A stretch of DNA of 64,000 bases from JANMES01 sp038229715 (GTDB lineage Bacteria; Planctomycetota; Phycisphaerae; Tepidisphaerales; Tepidisphaeraceae): contig JBBROD010000014.1 in assembly GCA_038229715.1 (NCBI GenBank), forward strand, positions 1 through 64,000. Reading direction: 5' to 3'. Position numbers and translations under genes: made by a program. This document shows, piece by piece, positions 23,736-31,895 of the stretch. The stretch's first letter is position 1; the number at the start of each line of letters is the position of its first letter. The notes beneath the pieces were generated by a model that saw only the letters and a program-made list of their open reading frames with translations, was not told where the DNA came from and did no database searches.

Positions 23736-25499
23736 TTATTTACCGCGTTTGAACCGCTTCAGTTGCGATTCCAACTCCGGCCGATCGGGATCTTTCTGCA
23801 ACGCGGCGGTTTCCAGCCTGATCGCCTCAGCCTGATGCCCCATCTGGAAATGCACCTCGGCCAGCGTGTCCATCAATGCGACGTTGTCCGGTTCGGACGC
23901 GGTTGCCTGGGTGGCCAGTTTCAACGCCTCGTCGAGCTTTCGCCCGCTGCGGGCGAGGTACCAAGCCAGCGAGTTTTGCTGCAACGCGTTGCCTTCATTT
24001 TTCAACTTCTCCCGCAACCGTTGCTCCGGACCGGCGAACAATTTGTCAGCCGTCGCGGTATCGCCGGCCTTGGTGAAGTAGGCGACCATTTCCTGCACGA
24101 CTTCCGAATCCTGCGGATCGAGGCTCATCAGCAACTCCACACGTTTAGCGATTTCTTCCTGATCGTCGCGAGCCAGCGCGTCCAGCAGGTAATGGCCGTT
24201 CATATCGGCTTGCAGATCGCGTTTGGCATCCTCGCCGGAGATCGTTCGGCCGTCGCGGTTGACGGTCAGAACCGCCGGCAGCGGGGCAAGAATGGTCAGT
24301 CCCGCTTCGACTTCCTTCGCGGCGTTCAGGTGCTCGTAGGATTGGCCGAACAAAATCCCCAGCGCCAGATGCACGTTTGCCGCCTCGGTTTTGTGGTCGA
24401 GCGAATCGTCGTCTTTTTGTAGGGCGAGATACGTTTTGTATTCGCTGATCGCCTGCCGCTGCCACAAGTTATTGTGCAAAAACCTGGCGACTTGCAGGTG
24501 CATCGCTGCGTCATTTCCGCTGCCCATGAACGCCAGGTGGTCAACCCATTGCGATAACAGCGTGTGCCGATTCCGCATCAGTTGAAAGCTGAACGTGTAG
24601 AGTACCGGCGGGCGAAGCAGGAACGCCCGGTACTGCCGGCAGTCGTCGGCAAAACCGGCCAGCGGGCCGACTTTGGCGTGCGTGGCGAACAGATCGCAAA
24701 CTCCCTCGGGCACGCCGGCGATCAGATCGGCGTCGCCGACGGCGGTTCTCGCTTTGTGGCGCATCAGCTTGGCGATGTCCTCAAACTTTCGCTGCGGCCA
24801 AAGAAGGTAGATCGCCATGCGATAGGCGTTTTCTATTTCGCCGTCGTCGTCGTTAGCGTCGGCGGGAAAATCGCCGGCCAGTACCGCGCGGAAGCAGAGC
24901 GTCGCGGCCAAGTCGTCCTTTTCGTCCTTCCACCCGACCGCCGCCAGCGCGAGAAGCGGCGCGTCGTCGGCGGTGGTGTCGATTGCTTGAACGGCCCTGC
25001 GGCGGGCTTCGACCTGATCGGCAGTGAACGTCGTCGGGGGTACCTTCAAACTCGTGTGGATTTGCCTGACGATCTGCCAGCGGATGCGCTGGTCTGTTTC
25101 GTCCCGCAACAGGCGGAGCGCCGCATCGAGCCCCACATTGCCCGGCAGATTCGACAGCTCGCTCACGGCCGTCGCGCGTTGCTCGGGGGTCATGCTGTTG
25201 TAGCGGGAGAGCAGATTGCGAACCGCCGGCGGATCGGTCGGACGATCCCACGGAAGGCTGCGCAAAATCATCTTGGCTCGGCTGGCGATTTCCGGGTCTT
25301 CCGACTTACTCGCCTCCACCAGCAACGCCCGCGCGGCGAGCCCTTTGGCGGTCAATTCGCTGGTGGCCTTTTCGCGCACGGACGACTGCATGTCGCCGAG
25401 TTGGTTAATCAACGCTTTGATCTGCGTATCCACCGGCTGGGTGGCCGGGGCAGCGGCGACGAGCGACAACAACAGCAGCGAAAATACGGAACTGCGCAT
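23736..25499 (-). CDS. Exported HEAT/TPR-repeat protein
   Basis: A 587-residue protein with signal peptide MRSSVFSLLLLSLVAAAPA followed directly by ATQP. The N-terminal part has HEAT-like helices (SSVREKATSELTAKGLAARA, RLLRDETDQRIRWQIVRQIH). The C-terminal 250 residues are TPR-like (AWYLARSGRKLDEALKLATQ, DNVALMDTLAEVHFQMGHQA, EAIRLETAALQKDPDRPELE). Such solenoids mediate protein-protein contacts; no enzymatic domain is seen. ATG 25499 is chosen because a far longer in-frame extension upstream lacks a signal peptide and is compositionally odd. It is divergent from gyrB with 203 bp between their starts. Confidence 0.75.
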   Translation of the reverse strand: MRSSVFSLLLLSLVAAAPATQPVDTQIKALINQLGDMQSSVREKATSELTAKGLAARALLVEASKSEDPEIASRAKMILRSLPWDRPTDPPAVRNLLSRYNSMTPEQRATAVSELSNLPGNVGLDAALRLLRDETDQRIRWQIVRQIHTSLKVPPTTFTADQVEARRRAVQAIDTTADDAPLLALAAVGWKDEKDDLAATLCFRAVLAGDFPADANDDDGEIENAYRMAIYLLWPQRKFEDIAKLMRHKARTAVGDADLIAGVPEGVCDLFATHAKVGPLAGFADDCRQYRAFLLRPPVLYTFSFQLMRNRHTLLSQWVDHLAFMGSGNDAAMHLQVARFLHNNLWQRQAISEYKTYLALQKDDDSLDHKTEAANVHLALGILFGQSYEHLNAAKEVEAGLTILAPLPAVLTVNRDGRTISGEDAKRDLQADMNGHYLLDALARDDQEEIAKRVELLMSLDPQDSEVVQEMVAYFTKAGDTATADKLFAGPEQRLREKLKNEGNALQQNSLAWYLARSGRKLDEALKLATQATASEPDNVALMDTLAEVHFQMGHQAEAIRLETAALQKDPDRPELESQLKRFKRGK

Positions 25500-25702
25500 G
25501 GTCGCAAATCGTACCCGCGACGGACCAAAGGATGAAGGATGAAATGAGAAGGACGAGGATAAAAAATCCGTTTTCAACCTTCCTCTTTCGGTCTCCATTG
25601 TTGTGCCCAAACGATGGCATTTTTTCACCGTTCTGCGATAATTGTACGATTCCCCAAGCCGGCCTCGGCGGTGGGACGATGGACCGTCACACAGGAGCTT
25701 CA

Positions 25703-28216
25703 ATGGCCGACGAAAAGCCGACCGATTCGCACGTTTCAACCAACCAAATCTCATCCAAAGTGACCGGGGAATACAACGCCTCGATGATCAAATCGCTCGA
25801 CGACGTCGACCACGTCCGCACGCGGCCGGGTATGTACATCGGCGGATACAATCCGCGCGGGTTGCACCACCTGGTGTACGAAATCGTCGACAACTCCATC
25901 GACGAAGTGCTGGCCGGACATGCGCATCATGTGGAAGTGCGAATCAACCCCGACGGCAGTTGCTCGATCTCTGACGACGGCCGGGGCATTCCGGTGGACA
26001 TTCACCCCGATACCGGACTGCCGGCCGTGGAAATGGTGTTCGCGTCGCTCGCGACCGGTGGGAAGTTCGAGCACGACGATGACTCGGCCTACAAAACGTC
26101 CGGCGGGCTTCATGGCGTGGGCGCGTCGGTCGTCAACTTTGTTTCCGAATGGCTCGAAGTAGAAGTCAGCCGCGGCGGGGAAGTGCATCACATGGAATTC
26201 GAGCGCGGCCGGAAGAGCCAGGATCTTCGCGTCATCGGAAAAGCCAATAAAACCGGCACGAAAGTGACGTTTAAGCCCGATCCGACGCTCTTCACTGACG
26301 TGAACTTCATCCACGAAATGCTCGCTCAACGCCTCCGCGAATTGGCCTATCTGAACAAAGGCGTTGAGATCATTTTCGTCGACGAGCGCGTCGGCAAAAA
26401 TGACGTGTACAAGTTCGACAGCGGCCTGATCGCTTACGTGCGCTACCTCAGCGAGAGCAAGACGGCGATGCATGAGGTGATCTACTTCGAGAAGGAAGAA
26501 CAAACTTCTCGCTTGCAGGTGGAAGTCGCACTGCAATACAACGACGGCTACAACGAAACGCTGCTGAGCTTCGCCAACAACATCAACAACCACGACGGCG
26601 GCACGCATCTGAGCGGGTTCAAGACGGCGATTACCGGCACGATCAATCGCCACGCGGAAAAAGCGGGGTGGATCAAGGACGTGAAACCAAGTGGCGACGA
26701 TTTGCGCGAAGGGTTGATCGCGGTCATCAGCGTCAAACTGCCGGAGCCGAGCTTTGAATCGCAGACGAAAGACAAACTGCTGAACCCGGAAGTGGAAGGG
26801 TTTGTGTCGTCAGCCGTCACCGAGCGGCTTGGGGCGTTTCTGGAAGAGCATCCGAAAGAAGCCAAGGCGATGTTCGAAAAGGGCATGCTGGCGGCTGAGG
26901 CGCGGGAGGCGGCACGCAAGGCGCGCGAACTCACGCGTCGTAAGAATTCGCTCGAAGGCGGATCGCTGCCGGGCAAGTTGGCGGATTGCCGCAGCAAATC
27001 GAACGAAGACACCGAGATATTCCTGGTCGAAGGCGATTCGGCTGGTGGGTCGGCCAAGCAAGGGCGCGACAGCAACGTGCAGGCGATCCTGGCGCTCCGC
27101 GGCAAGCTGCTGAATGTCGAAAAGGCGAACCTCGTCAAAATGTTAGGTCACGAGGAAATTCGCACGATCATCAGCGCGCTGGGCTGCGGCATTCGTGAGG
27201 ATTTTGATCTGGCGAAGCGACGGTACGGTAAGATCATCATCATGACCGACGCCGACGTGGACGGATCGCACATCCGCACGCTGCTGCTGACGTTCTTCTT
27301 CCGCCACATGCCGGAGTTGATCCGGGCCGGGCGGATTTATGTTGCCCAACCGCCGCTGTACATGGTGTCGCGAAAGAAGAAGGACGAATACGTTCTCAAC
27401 GAGCGATCGATGCGGCAGATTTACACGTCGCTCGGGCTGGAAGGCACTTCGCTGGAAATCCGCGACGACGCGGATCACGTCATCCGCACGCTGGCCGGCG
27501 ATGAGTTGAAAACCGTGGTCGAACTGCTGAACAAACTGGAAGAACTGCTGACGATCGTCCGGCGTCGCGGGATCGATTTCGCCGAGTTCCTCAGCAAGCG
27601 CGACATGAACGGGCATCTGCCCAAATACCACGTCGTCATCGACGGCGAGGATTTCCTGCTCGCCAACGTCACCGAGCGCGACGAACTGCTCGTGGAGCGC
27701 AACATGCTTGTTGAAACCGCTCCCGCAGTGCCCGAAACCAACGGCGGCTCCAAGAAAAAAGAGGCCGGTCCGCGATTGCAGAAGAATCACGAGCTGCACG
27801 AAGTAAAAGATCTGGAAAAAATCTTCGCCCAACTGGCGCAGCACGATCTGATGATCGACGACTACTTCCTCACCCAGGAAGAATCCGTCACCGGCGAAAA
27901 GCTCAAAACCAAATACGCCCTGAAGCAGGAAGGCACCTCGGCTGATGTCGCAGGGGTGGCGCAGGTTCTTCCGGAAGTCCACCGGCTGGGCAAGCACGGA
28001 ATCGAGGTTAAGCGCTTCAAGGGCTTGGGCGAGATGAACGCCGAGCAATTGTGGGAAACCACGCTGGATGCGAACAAGCGGGTGCTCATGCGAGTGACTT
28101 TGCTCGACGCCGCGGAAGCCGAGCGGATGTTCAGCGTGTTGATGGGGGAAGACGTCGAGCGTCGACGACAGTTCATCGAGGAACATGCGCTGGAAGTAAA
28201 GAATCTGGATGTTTAG
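25703..28216 (+). CDS. gyrB: DNA gyrase subunit B
   Basis: An 837-residue type II topoisomerase ATPase subunit. GHKL motif EIVDNSIDE is at about 60, with RTRPGMYIGG just before it. The TOPRIM acidic EGDSAGGSAKQGRD lies near 443, and TDADVDGSHIRTLLLTFFFR near 515. The C-terminal gyrase signature VKRFKGLGEMNAEQLWETT is at about 768. An insertion of about 200 residues between the TOPRIM core and that signature resembles the one in proteobacterial GyrB. With GyrA it introduces negative supercoils. ATG 25703 follows CAGGAG; the in-frame upstream sequence is not family-like. gyrA is not in the window. ParE is the alternative, but the length and insertion favour GyrB. Confidence 0.93.
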   Translation: MADEKPTDSHVSTNQISSKVTGEYNASMIKSLDDVDHVRTRPGMYIGGYNPRGLHHLVYEIVDNSIDEVLAGHAHHVEVRINPDGSCSISDDGRGIPVDIHPDTGLPAVEMVFASLATGGKFEHDDDSAYKTSGGLHGVGASVVNFVSEWLEVEVSRGGEVHHMEFERGRKSQDLRVIGKANKTGTKVTFKPDPTLFTDVNFIHEMLAQRLRELAYLNKGVEIIFVDERVGKNDVYKFDSGLIAYVRYLSESKTAMHEVIYFEKEEQTSRLQVEVALQYNDGYNETLLSFANNINNHDGGTHLSGFKTAITGTINRHAEKAGWIKDVKPSGDDLREGLIAVISVKLPEPSFESQTKDKLLNPEVEGFVSSAVTERLGAFLEEHPKEAKAMFEKGMLAAEAREAARKARELTRRKNSLEGGSLPGKLADCRSKSNEDTEIFLVEGDSAGGSAKQGRDSNVQAILALRGKLLNVEKANLVKMLGHEEIRTIISALGCGIREDFDLAKRRYGKIIIMTDADVDGSHIRTLLLTFFFRHMPELIRAGRIYVAQPPLYMVSRKKKDEYVLNERSMRQIYTSLGLEGTSLEIRDDADHVIRTLAGDELKTVVELLNKLEELLTIVRRRGIDFAEFLSKRDMNGHLPKYHVVIDGEDFLLANVTERDELLVERNMLVETAPAVPETNGGSKKKEAGPRLQKNHELHEVKDLEKIFAQLAQHDLMIDDYFLTQEESVTGEKLKTKYALKQEGTSADVAGVAQVLPEVHRLGKHGIEVKRFKGLGEMNAEQLWETTLDANKRVLMRVTLLDAAEAERMFSVLMGEDVERRRQFIEEHALEVKNLDV

Positions 28217-28265
28217 GGGATGACGGATCGCGGCGACCGCGCTAGCAGATAGTCAGGGCAACCGT

Positions 28266-28481
28266 ATGGAACCGTCCGAACTACGAAAACTCCGCCACGA
28301 TATGCTCGGCAGCCTGAATTCCATCAAGTTGAGCATGGAAGTTATCAAATCGACTCAAGATCGCGACGAGTTGCTGATGTTGGTCGGCTTCGTGAACAAC
28401 GAAGTGGGAAAGATCGTCAAAATGGTCGATCAAGTTTCCACAGCGCCACGGGCATCAGGCCGTGACGAATCAGGTGGGTGA
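28266..28481 (+). CDS. Stand-alone histidine-kinase dimerisation-like mini-protein
   Basis: A 71-residue protein starting 49 bp after gyrB on the same strand. MEPSELRKLRHDMLGSLNSI and KLSMEVI resemble the H-box of HisKA domains (xxHDxxxxLxxI), with His11 as the potential phospho-acceptor. A second amphipathic helix (DELLMLVGFVNNEVGKIVKM) would complete the two-helix hairpin that dimerises into a DHp bundle. There is no catalytic ATPase domain. It could be a phosphotransfer partner or only a remnant of a sensor kinase. The region 28482-28700 after it is a palindromic repeat without a convincing gene. Confidence 0.6.
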   Translation: MEPSELRKLRHDMLGSLNSIKLSMEVIKSTQDRDELLMLVGFVNNEVGKIVKMVDQVSTAPRASGRDESGG

Positions 28482-28550
28482 TACGGATTTTATGTTGTTC
28501 GGAATGACGGTGTTGGATGCGCCAGAATTAAAGGGCGTCCGTATAAATAT

Positions 28551-28642
28551 ACCACGAAGGCGCGAAGACGCGAACCATACCAAAAACCAGAATCATCGGA
28601 TTTTCTTCACGTTTTTTCTTCGCGCCTTCGCGACTTCGCGGT
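28551..28642. repeat. Palindrome of ACCxCGAAGxCGCGAAGxCGCGAA type
   Basis: The left arm starts ACCACGAAGGCGCGAAGACG and the right arm, reverse complemented, reads ACCGCGAAGTCGCGAAGGCG, each followed by CGAA. They enclose a loop of about 43 nt. It fills the space between the mini-protein and the coiled-coil gene. Small open frames inside it are judged artefacts. Confidence 0.75.
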
Positions 28643-28703
28643 TGTATTTTGTGTTATTTTACAAGCTCTAAGTACCTGCTCGGTCGGCCGTAGTCGACGC
28701 GAT

Positions 28704-29033
28704 TCAGGTCGCCATTTTTTCCATCGCCGGCCGACGGCTGGGGAGGGGCATCGGCTCGGGGGCGCTATCGATCGCATTGAGGCGGAAAGCGATATTGTCC
28801 TGTGCCAACTCAGCGGCGGTGCGTGGGCCTTGGGCTTCTTGCTTCAATTCGCGCTCGAACACTTCATCGATCTGCTGTTTGATCAGCCGCAATTCATCCT
28901 GTACCCGCTGGCGTTGGGCGAGAATGCCGCTCAGCTGATCGTTGATGCGTTGCAGCGTCACCAATTTGCCATGCGCGGACTGGAACAGCTTGATCGCAGG
29001 CGTATTCGTCTCTTCGTGCGGCAACATGGACAT
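28704..29033 (-). CDS. Small coiled-coil protein, unknown function
   Basis: 109 residues. Most of the sequence is a predicted long helix with heptad character: LFQSAHGKLVTLQRINDQLS, GILAQRQRVQDELRLIKQQI, DEVFERELKQEAQ. Start 29033 (MSMLPHEETN) is chosen because GAGG lies 8-11 nt upstream; five additional codons would start at 29048. No domain is recognised. It could be a structural or adaptor protein. Next on the same strand, upstream, is a 240-bp space without a credible gene and then the M48 peptidase. Confidence 0.6.
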   Translation of the reverse strand: MSMLPHEETNTPAIKLFQSAHGKLVTLQRINDQLSGILAQRQRVQDELRLIKQQIDEVFERELKQEAQGPRTAAELAQDNIAFRLNAIDSAPEPMPLPSRRPAMEKMAT

Positions 29034-29288
29034 GGCTGATCCTCTCAATTCACAAGCAACTGATCCTCTGCATTATCGTTCAAAATGAGCAAAGTCAAAA
29101 CCTTTCTTACCCCGGAACATTGCCGGGCACGTCCCAATATACGCTTGAACGCGAAACTCGTTGGAATGTGCGGGTTATGGCGATTTTGGGGAGGGAGTTT
29201 CGTGCGATTCTTTCCAAAACAAGCTTGCGGCTTCGCGGGCGAGGAATCGAGCCTCTTCGCAAAGCGGCGAACTGACAATTGGTTGGAA

Positions 29289-30194
29289 TCACTCCACATT
29301 CACAGGAGCACCGGATTTCAAGTTGAAACCCGACCTCAATTCCGGCGAAACGCCGTTGGGATAGGTTTCTTTCAGGTACGAATTGATCTTGTCGATCCGC
29401 GCATCCGGATCAGGGTGCGTAGCGAAGATGCTGGGCGCTCGTCCGCCAGAGCCTGCTGACTCTTTGAGGATTTGCATGACGCGGCGCATTTCGGTCGGGT
29501 CGTAACCGGCCTGGGCCATGTATTTCAGGCCGAGATGGTCCGCCTCGAACTCGTCGCCGCGGGAATACTTGAGTTGCACTATCTGGTTCGCCATCGCCGC
29601 CGCCATGGCTGCGATTTGTCCGCGGCCGCGGTCGTCGGATGCGCCAACGCCGACGGCCGTCACCAGCATCTGCCCGAGTTGACCGGTGGCCATGTGCTCG
29701 GCACCGTGCCGCCCGATGACGTGCCCGATTTCATGCCCCAGCACGCCGGCCAGTTGGGCTTCGTTCTCCAGGCGATCGAACAGCGCCGCCGTGATAAACA
29801 CCTGTCCGCCGGGCAGGCTGAACGCATTCACCGTTCGGCTGTCGCTCAGGAGGTTGAAGTGGAAGTTATCGACGTAAGGACTTTTTCTGGTGTCCGAGCG
29901 TGAGACGAGTTCAAGTCCGATCCGCCGGACGATTTGTGTCCTCGGGTCGCGCTCGTCGGTCACGCCGCCCATTTCCTGAACCATCTGCGGCGCCGCCTGC
30001 AGGCCGAGCGCGCGTTCTTCTTCGACGCTCATTGCAATGTGCTGCTTCTCGCCGGTGACGGGGTTTACTTCGGTCCGGTTCATGTAGGAGAAAATCCCGA
30101 TGCCCGCGATGATCAACCCGATGATGAAGCGGATGTTGATGCCGCTCCCGCCGCGCTGTTGATAGGCGTTTCCGCCGGTGTTGAAGATGGACAT
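29289..30194 (-). CDS. M48-family metallopeptidase, membrane-anchored (YggG/LoiP-like)
   Basis: A 301-residue zinc peptidase. One N-terminal transmembrane helix (IRFIIGLIIAGIGIFSYMN) is followed by the M48 catalytic domain: HEIGH at 154-158, preceded by NAFSLPGGQVFITAALFDRL, and the third-ligand region RGDEFEADHLGLKYMAQAGY near 212-231. The C-terminus has ATHPDPDARIDKI, typical of the family. M48B/C proteases act in envelope protein quality control (family knowledge). It is probably periplasmic, anchored by the N-terminal helix. It is not obviously in an operon. Confidence 0.9.
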   Translation of the reverse strand: MSIFNTGGNAYQQRGGSGINIRFIIGLIIAGIGIFSYMNRTEVNPVTGEKQHIAMSVEEERALGLQAAPQMVQEMGGVTDERDPRTQIVRRIGLELVSRSDTRKSPYVDNFHFNLLSDSRTVNAFSLPGGQVFITAALFDRLENEAQLAGVLGHEIGHVIGRHGAEHMATGQLGQMLVTAVGVGASDDRGRGQIAAMAAAMANQIVQLKYSRGDEFEADHLGLKYMAQAGYDPTEMRRVMQILKESAGSGGRAPSIFATHPDPDARIDKINSYLKETYPNGVSPELRSGFNLKSGAPVNVE

Positions 30195-30223
30195 GACGCT
30201 CCTTCGCTTGGAAGAATTTTTTT

Positions 30224-30338
30224 AGCCGCAGATGAACGCAGATAAACGCGGATCAGAAAGAAAAGAGAAAAGTGGGTGAAGGTCTGATCGGATTGATTTC
30301 TCTTTTTGATCTGCATTTATCTGCGTTCATCTGCGGCT
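30224..30338. repeat. Palindrome of AGCCGCAGATGAACGCAGATAA type
   Basis: The left arm begins AGCCGCAGATGAACGCAGAT and the right arm ends ATCTGCGTTCATCTGCGGCT, exact inverse complements over 20 bp, with more pairing inwards (GCGGATCAGAAAG against TTTTTGATCTGC). It ends at the stop codon of the gene at 30338-31066 and precedes the M48 gene. Confidence 0.85.
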
Positions 30339-31066
30339 CAAATCCGCTTTGCCAACTGATGTGCCGTCTTCGCCAGCCGTTGATGAGCGAATTCGCACGC
30401 GTTATCCACGGCAATAGTAGCCCGGTAGGCGTGGATTTTCTGAACGGGATCGATCTGCATATCCGCCGCCGCCAGGAACGGGGCGTGAAGGCGCTCCCAG
30501 AGGTTCATCGTGTAGGCGTAAGTTTCGGGACTGCCGACGCGTGCGCCGGCGGGCAGTTCGCGGTCGGTCAGGATAATCGAGTGCGCCGGGAGCAGGCCGA
30601 TCAGGCGGTCGATGCTGCGTGGCGTGGCGTCGGGCAATTTAACGTCGGCCGTCGGGACGATCGCGATCACGTGGCCCGCGCCAATGGGGTAAACGGCGGC
30701 CAGAAAAGTTTCAAGGTAAAGCTTCTTGTTCTGCACCAGCCTGCGCAGCGCGACGGCCGGCTGGACCGAGGCCCATCCCGCGACCAGCACTTGGCCGGTC
30801 GGGATTAGCCGGGCGATGAGATTCGGGTCGGGCTGATCGCCGCGACTGGTGGCGACAAAATCCAACTGCACCGTGCCTTCGCCACACTTTTGCCGTACCT
30901 GCCGACGGGCTTCCTGCAGGGGCATGTACAGCCGGGAAAGTAAATCCCAATCCCGATTGGCCAACGCCGCCTTCTCCGCTTCTTCCAGCGTGGCGATGGC
31001 GCTCAGGTAGTCCATCCGCATCAACTGCTCGGATCCGGTCTCGCAAATCTGCTGGACGTCGACCAT
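30338..31066 (-). CDS. Conserved hypothetical protein, unknown function
   Basis: A 242-residue soluble protein. The N-terminal 70 residues are helical with TPR-like spacing (MDYLSAIATLEEAEKAALAN, RDWDLLSRLYMPLQEARRQV). The remainder is alpha/beta (LIPTGQVLVAGWASVQPA, VIAIVPTADVKLPD, HSIILTDRELPAGARVGSPE). No family motif is recognised. ATG 31066 (MVDVQQICETG) is chosen because the longer upstream frame runs antisense into pgsA and has no similarity features. It is divergent from pgsA with 88 bp between starts; that gap is itself a small palindrome (TTGTCGAT/ATCGACAA words). Confidence 0.6.
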   Translation of the reverse strand: MVDVQQICETGSEQLMRMDYLSAIATLEEAEKAALANRDWDLLSRLYMPLQEARRQVRQKCGEGTVQLDFVATSRGDQPDPNLIARLIPTGQVLVAGWASVQPAVALRRLVQNKKLYLETFLAAVYPIGAGHVIAIVPTADVKLPDATPRSIDRLIGLLPAHSIILTDRELPAGARVGSPETYAYTMNLWERLHAPFLAAADMQIDPVQKIHAYRATIAVDNACEFAHQRLAKTAHQLAKRI

Positions 31067-31154
31067 AGCGCGTATTGTCGATGGTTGAGGGTGAATTGTC
31101 GATTGTTTGTGCGACGCAATCGACAATCGCCGGCCGGCCATCGACAATACCGTC

Positions 31155-31802
31155 ATGCCCCATCGGCAGGTGCATCTGGACGTCGCCAAACCGCTCGGGC
31201 CGCTCACTTGGCCGATGGGGTTGACGTTTCTTCGCCTGCTGCTGCTCCCGGTGTTTCTCTGGCTGCTGCTGGCGGAAGTGCCGTACACCGCCGACGGTCG
31301 GCACACCTATCGCCACGCCGCCATCGCGATCTTTGGGATCATGGCGATCACCGACAAACTCGACGGCTACCTCGCCCGCAAACTCGGGCAAGCCAGCAAG
31401 TTGGGCGCGCTCCTCGACCCCGTGGCCGACAAGCTGCTGGTCGCCTCCTGCTTGGTGCTGCTGAGTTTTGAAAGCATCACCGGCCAAGGAGTTGCGATTC
31501 CAATTCCTGTTGTGATAACGGTTTATGCCAAAGATGTGGCCCTTGCCATCGGGGCGCTGGCGCTGTTGATGACCACCGGACGGGTCAGTATCGTCCCAAG
31601 GTTGGCCGGGAAGCTCAGCATGGTGATACAATCAGCGCTGGTGCTGGCGACTTTGCTGGCGGCGGACTTACGCTCCGCCGGCGAGGGTTTCGTCACACCG
31701 CTCCTGACCAGCCTGCAGTGGGCGACGGTCGGCATCGCTATTGTGGCGAGCGCCGATTATTTCGTTCAAGGCTGGAGGCAGTTTAAGAATCGTGGGTTGT
31801 AA
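31155..31802 (+). CDS. pgsA: CDP-alcohol phosphatidyltransferase (phosphatidylglycerophosphate synthase)
   Basis: A 215-residue integral membrane enzyme. The CDP-alcohol phosphotransferase motif is visible as DKLDGYLARKLGQASKLGAL followed by LDPVADK, with all four conserved Asp residues. Hydrophobic helices flank it (LTFLRLLLLPVFLWLLLAEV, TYRHAAIAIFGIMAI). PgsA transfers glycerol-3-phosphate to CDP-diacylglycerol at the cytoplasmic membrane, the committed step to phosphatidylglycerol. A cardiolipin-synthase-type substrate cannot be excluded by motif alone. ATG 31155 gives the family-like N-terminus. The last three codons and the stop lie inside a palindromic repeat (31792-31871). Confidence 0.85.
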   Translation: MPHRQVHLDVAKPLGPLTWPMGLTFLRLLLLPVFLWLLLAEVPYTADGRHTYRHAAIAIFGIMAITDKLDGYLARKLGQASKLGALLDPVADKLLVASCLVLLSFESITGQGVAIPIPVVITVYAKDVALAIGALALLMTTGRVSIVPRLAGKLSMVIQSALVLATLLAADLRSAGEGFVTPLLTSLQWATVGIAIVASADYFVQGWRQFKNRGL

Positions 31803-31871
31803 GTCGTGGGTCGTGTGTAGTGAGTTGTAAGTTGGAAGAACAACCTACAACCCACAACAAACAACCCACAA
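31792..31871. repeat. Palindrome of GTGGGTTGTAAGT/ACAACCCAC type
   Basis: Words such as GTGGGTTGTAAGT and GTGGGTCGTGTG on the left are mirrored by ACAACCTACAACCCACAAC and AACAACCCAC on the right. It begins within the last codons of pgsA and ends 24 bp before ribBA. Confidence 0.65.
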
Positions 31872-31895
31872 ATCAGAGTCCAAATAGAAAGCCCT

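Noticed and set aside
28462..28671. Small plus-strand frame after the mini DHp-like gene
   Set aside because: Lies almost wholly within a palindromic repeat; no start signal or similarity.
29045..29299. 84-codon minus-strand frame upstream of the coiled-coil gene
   Set aside because: No Shine-Dalgarno; low-complexity basic composition; overlaps the M48 gene end.
31803..31895. Possible FMN riboswitch before ribBA
   Set aside because: The space is too short and is filled by a GTGGGTTGT palindrome; no RFN-element blocks.
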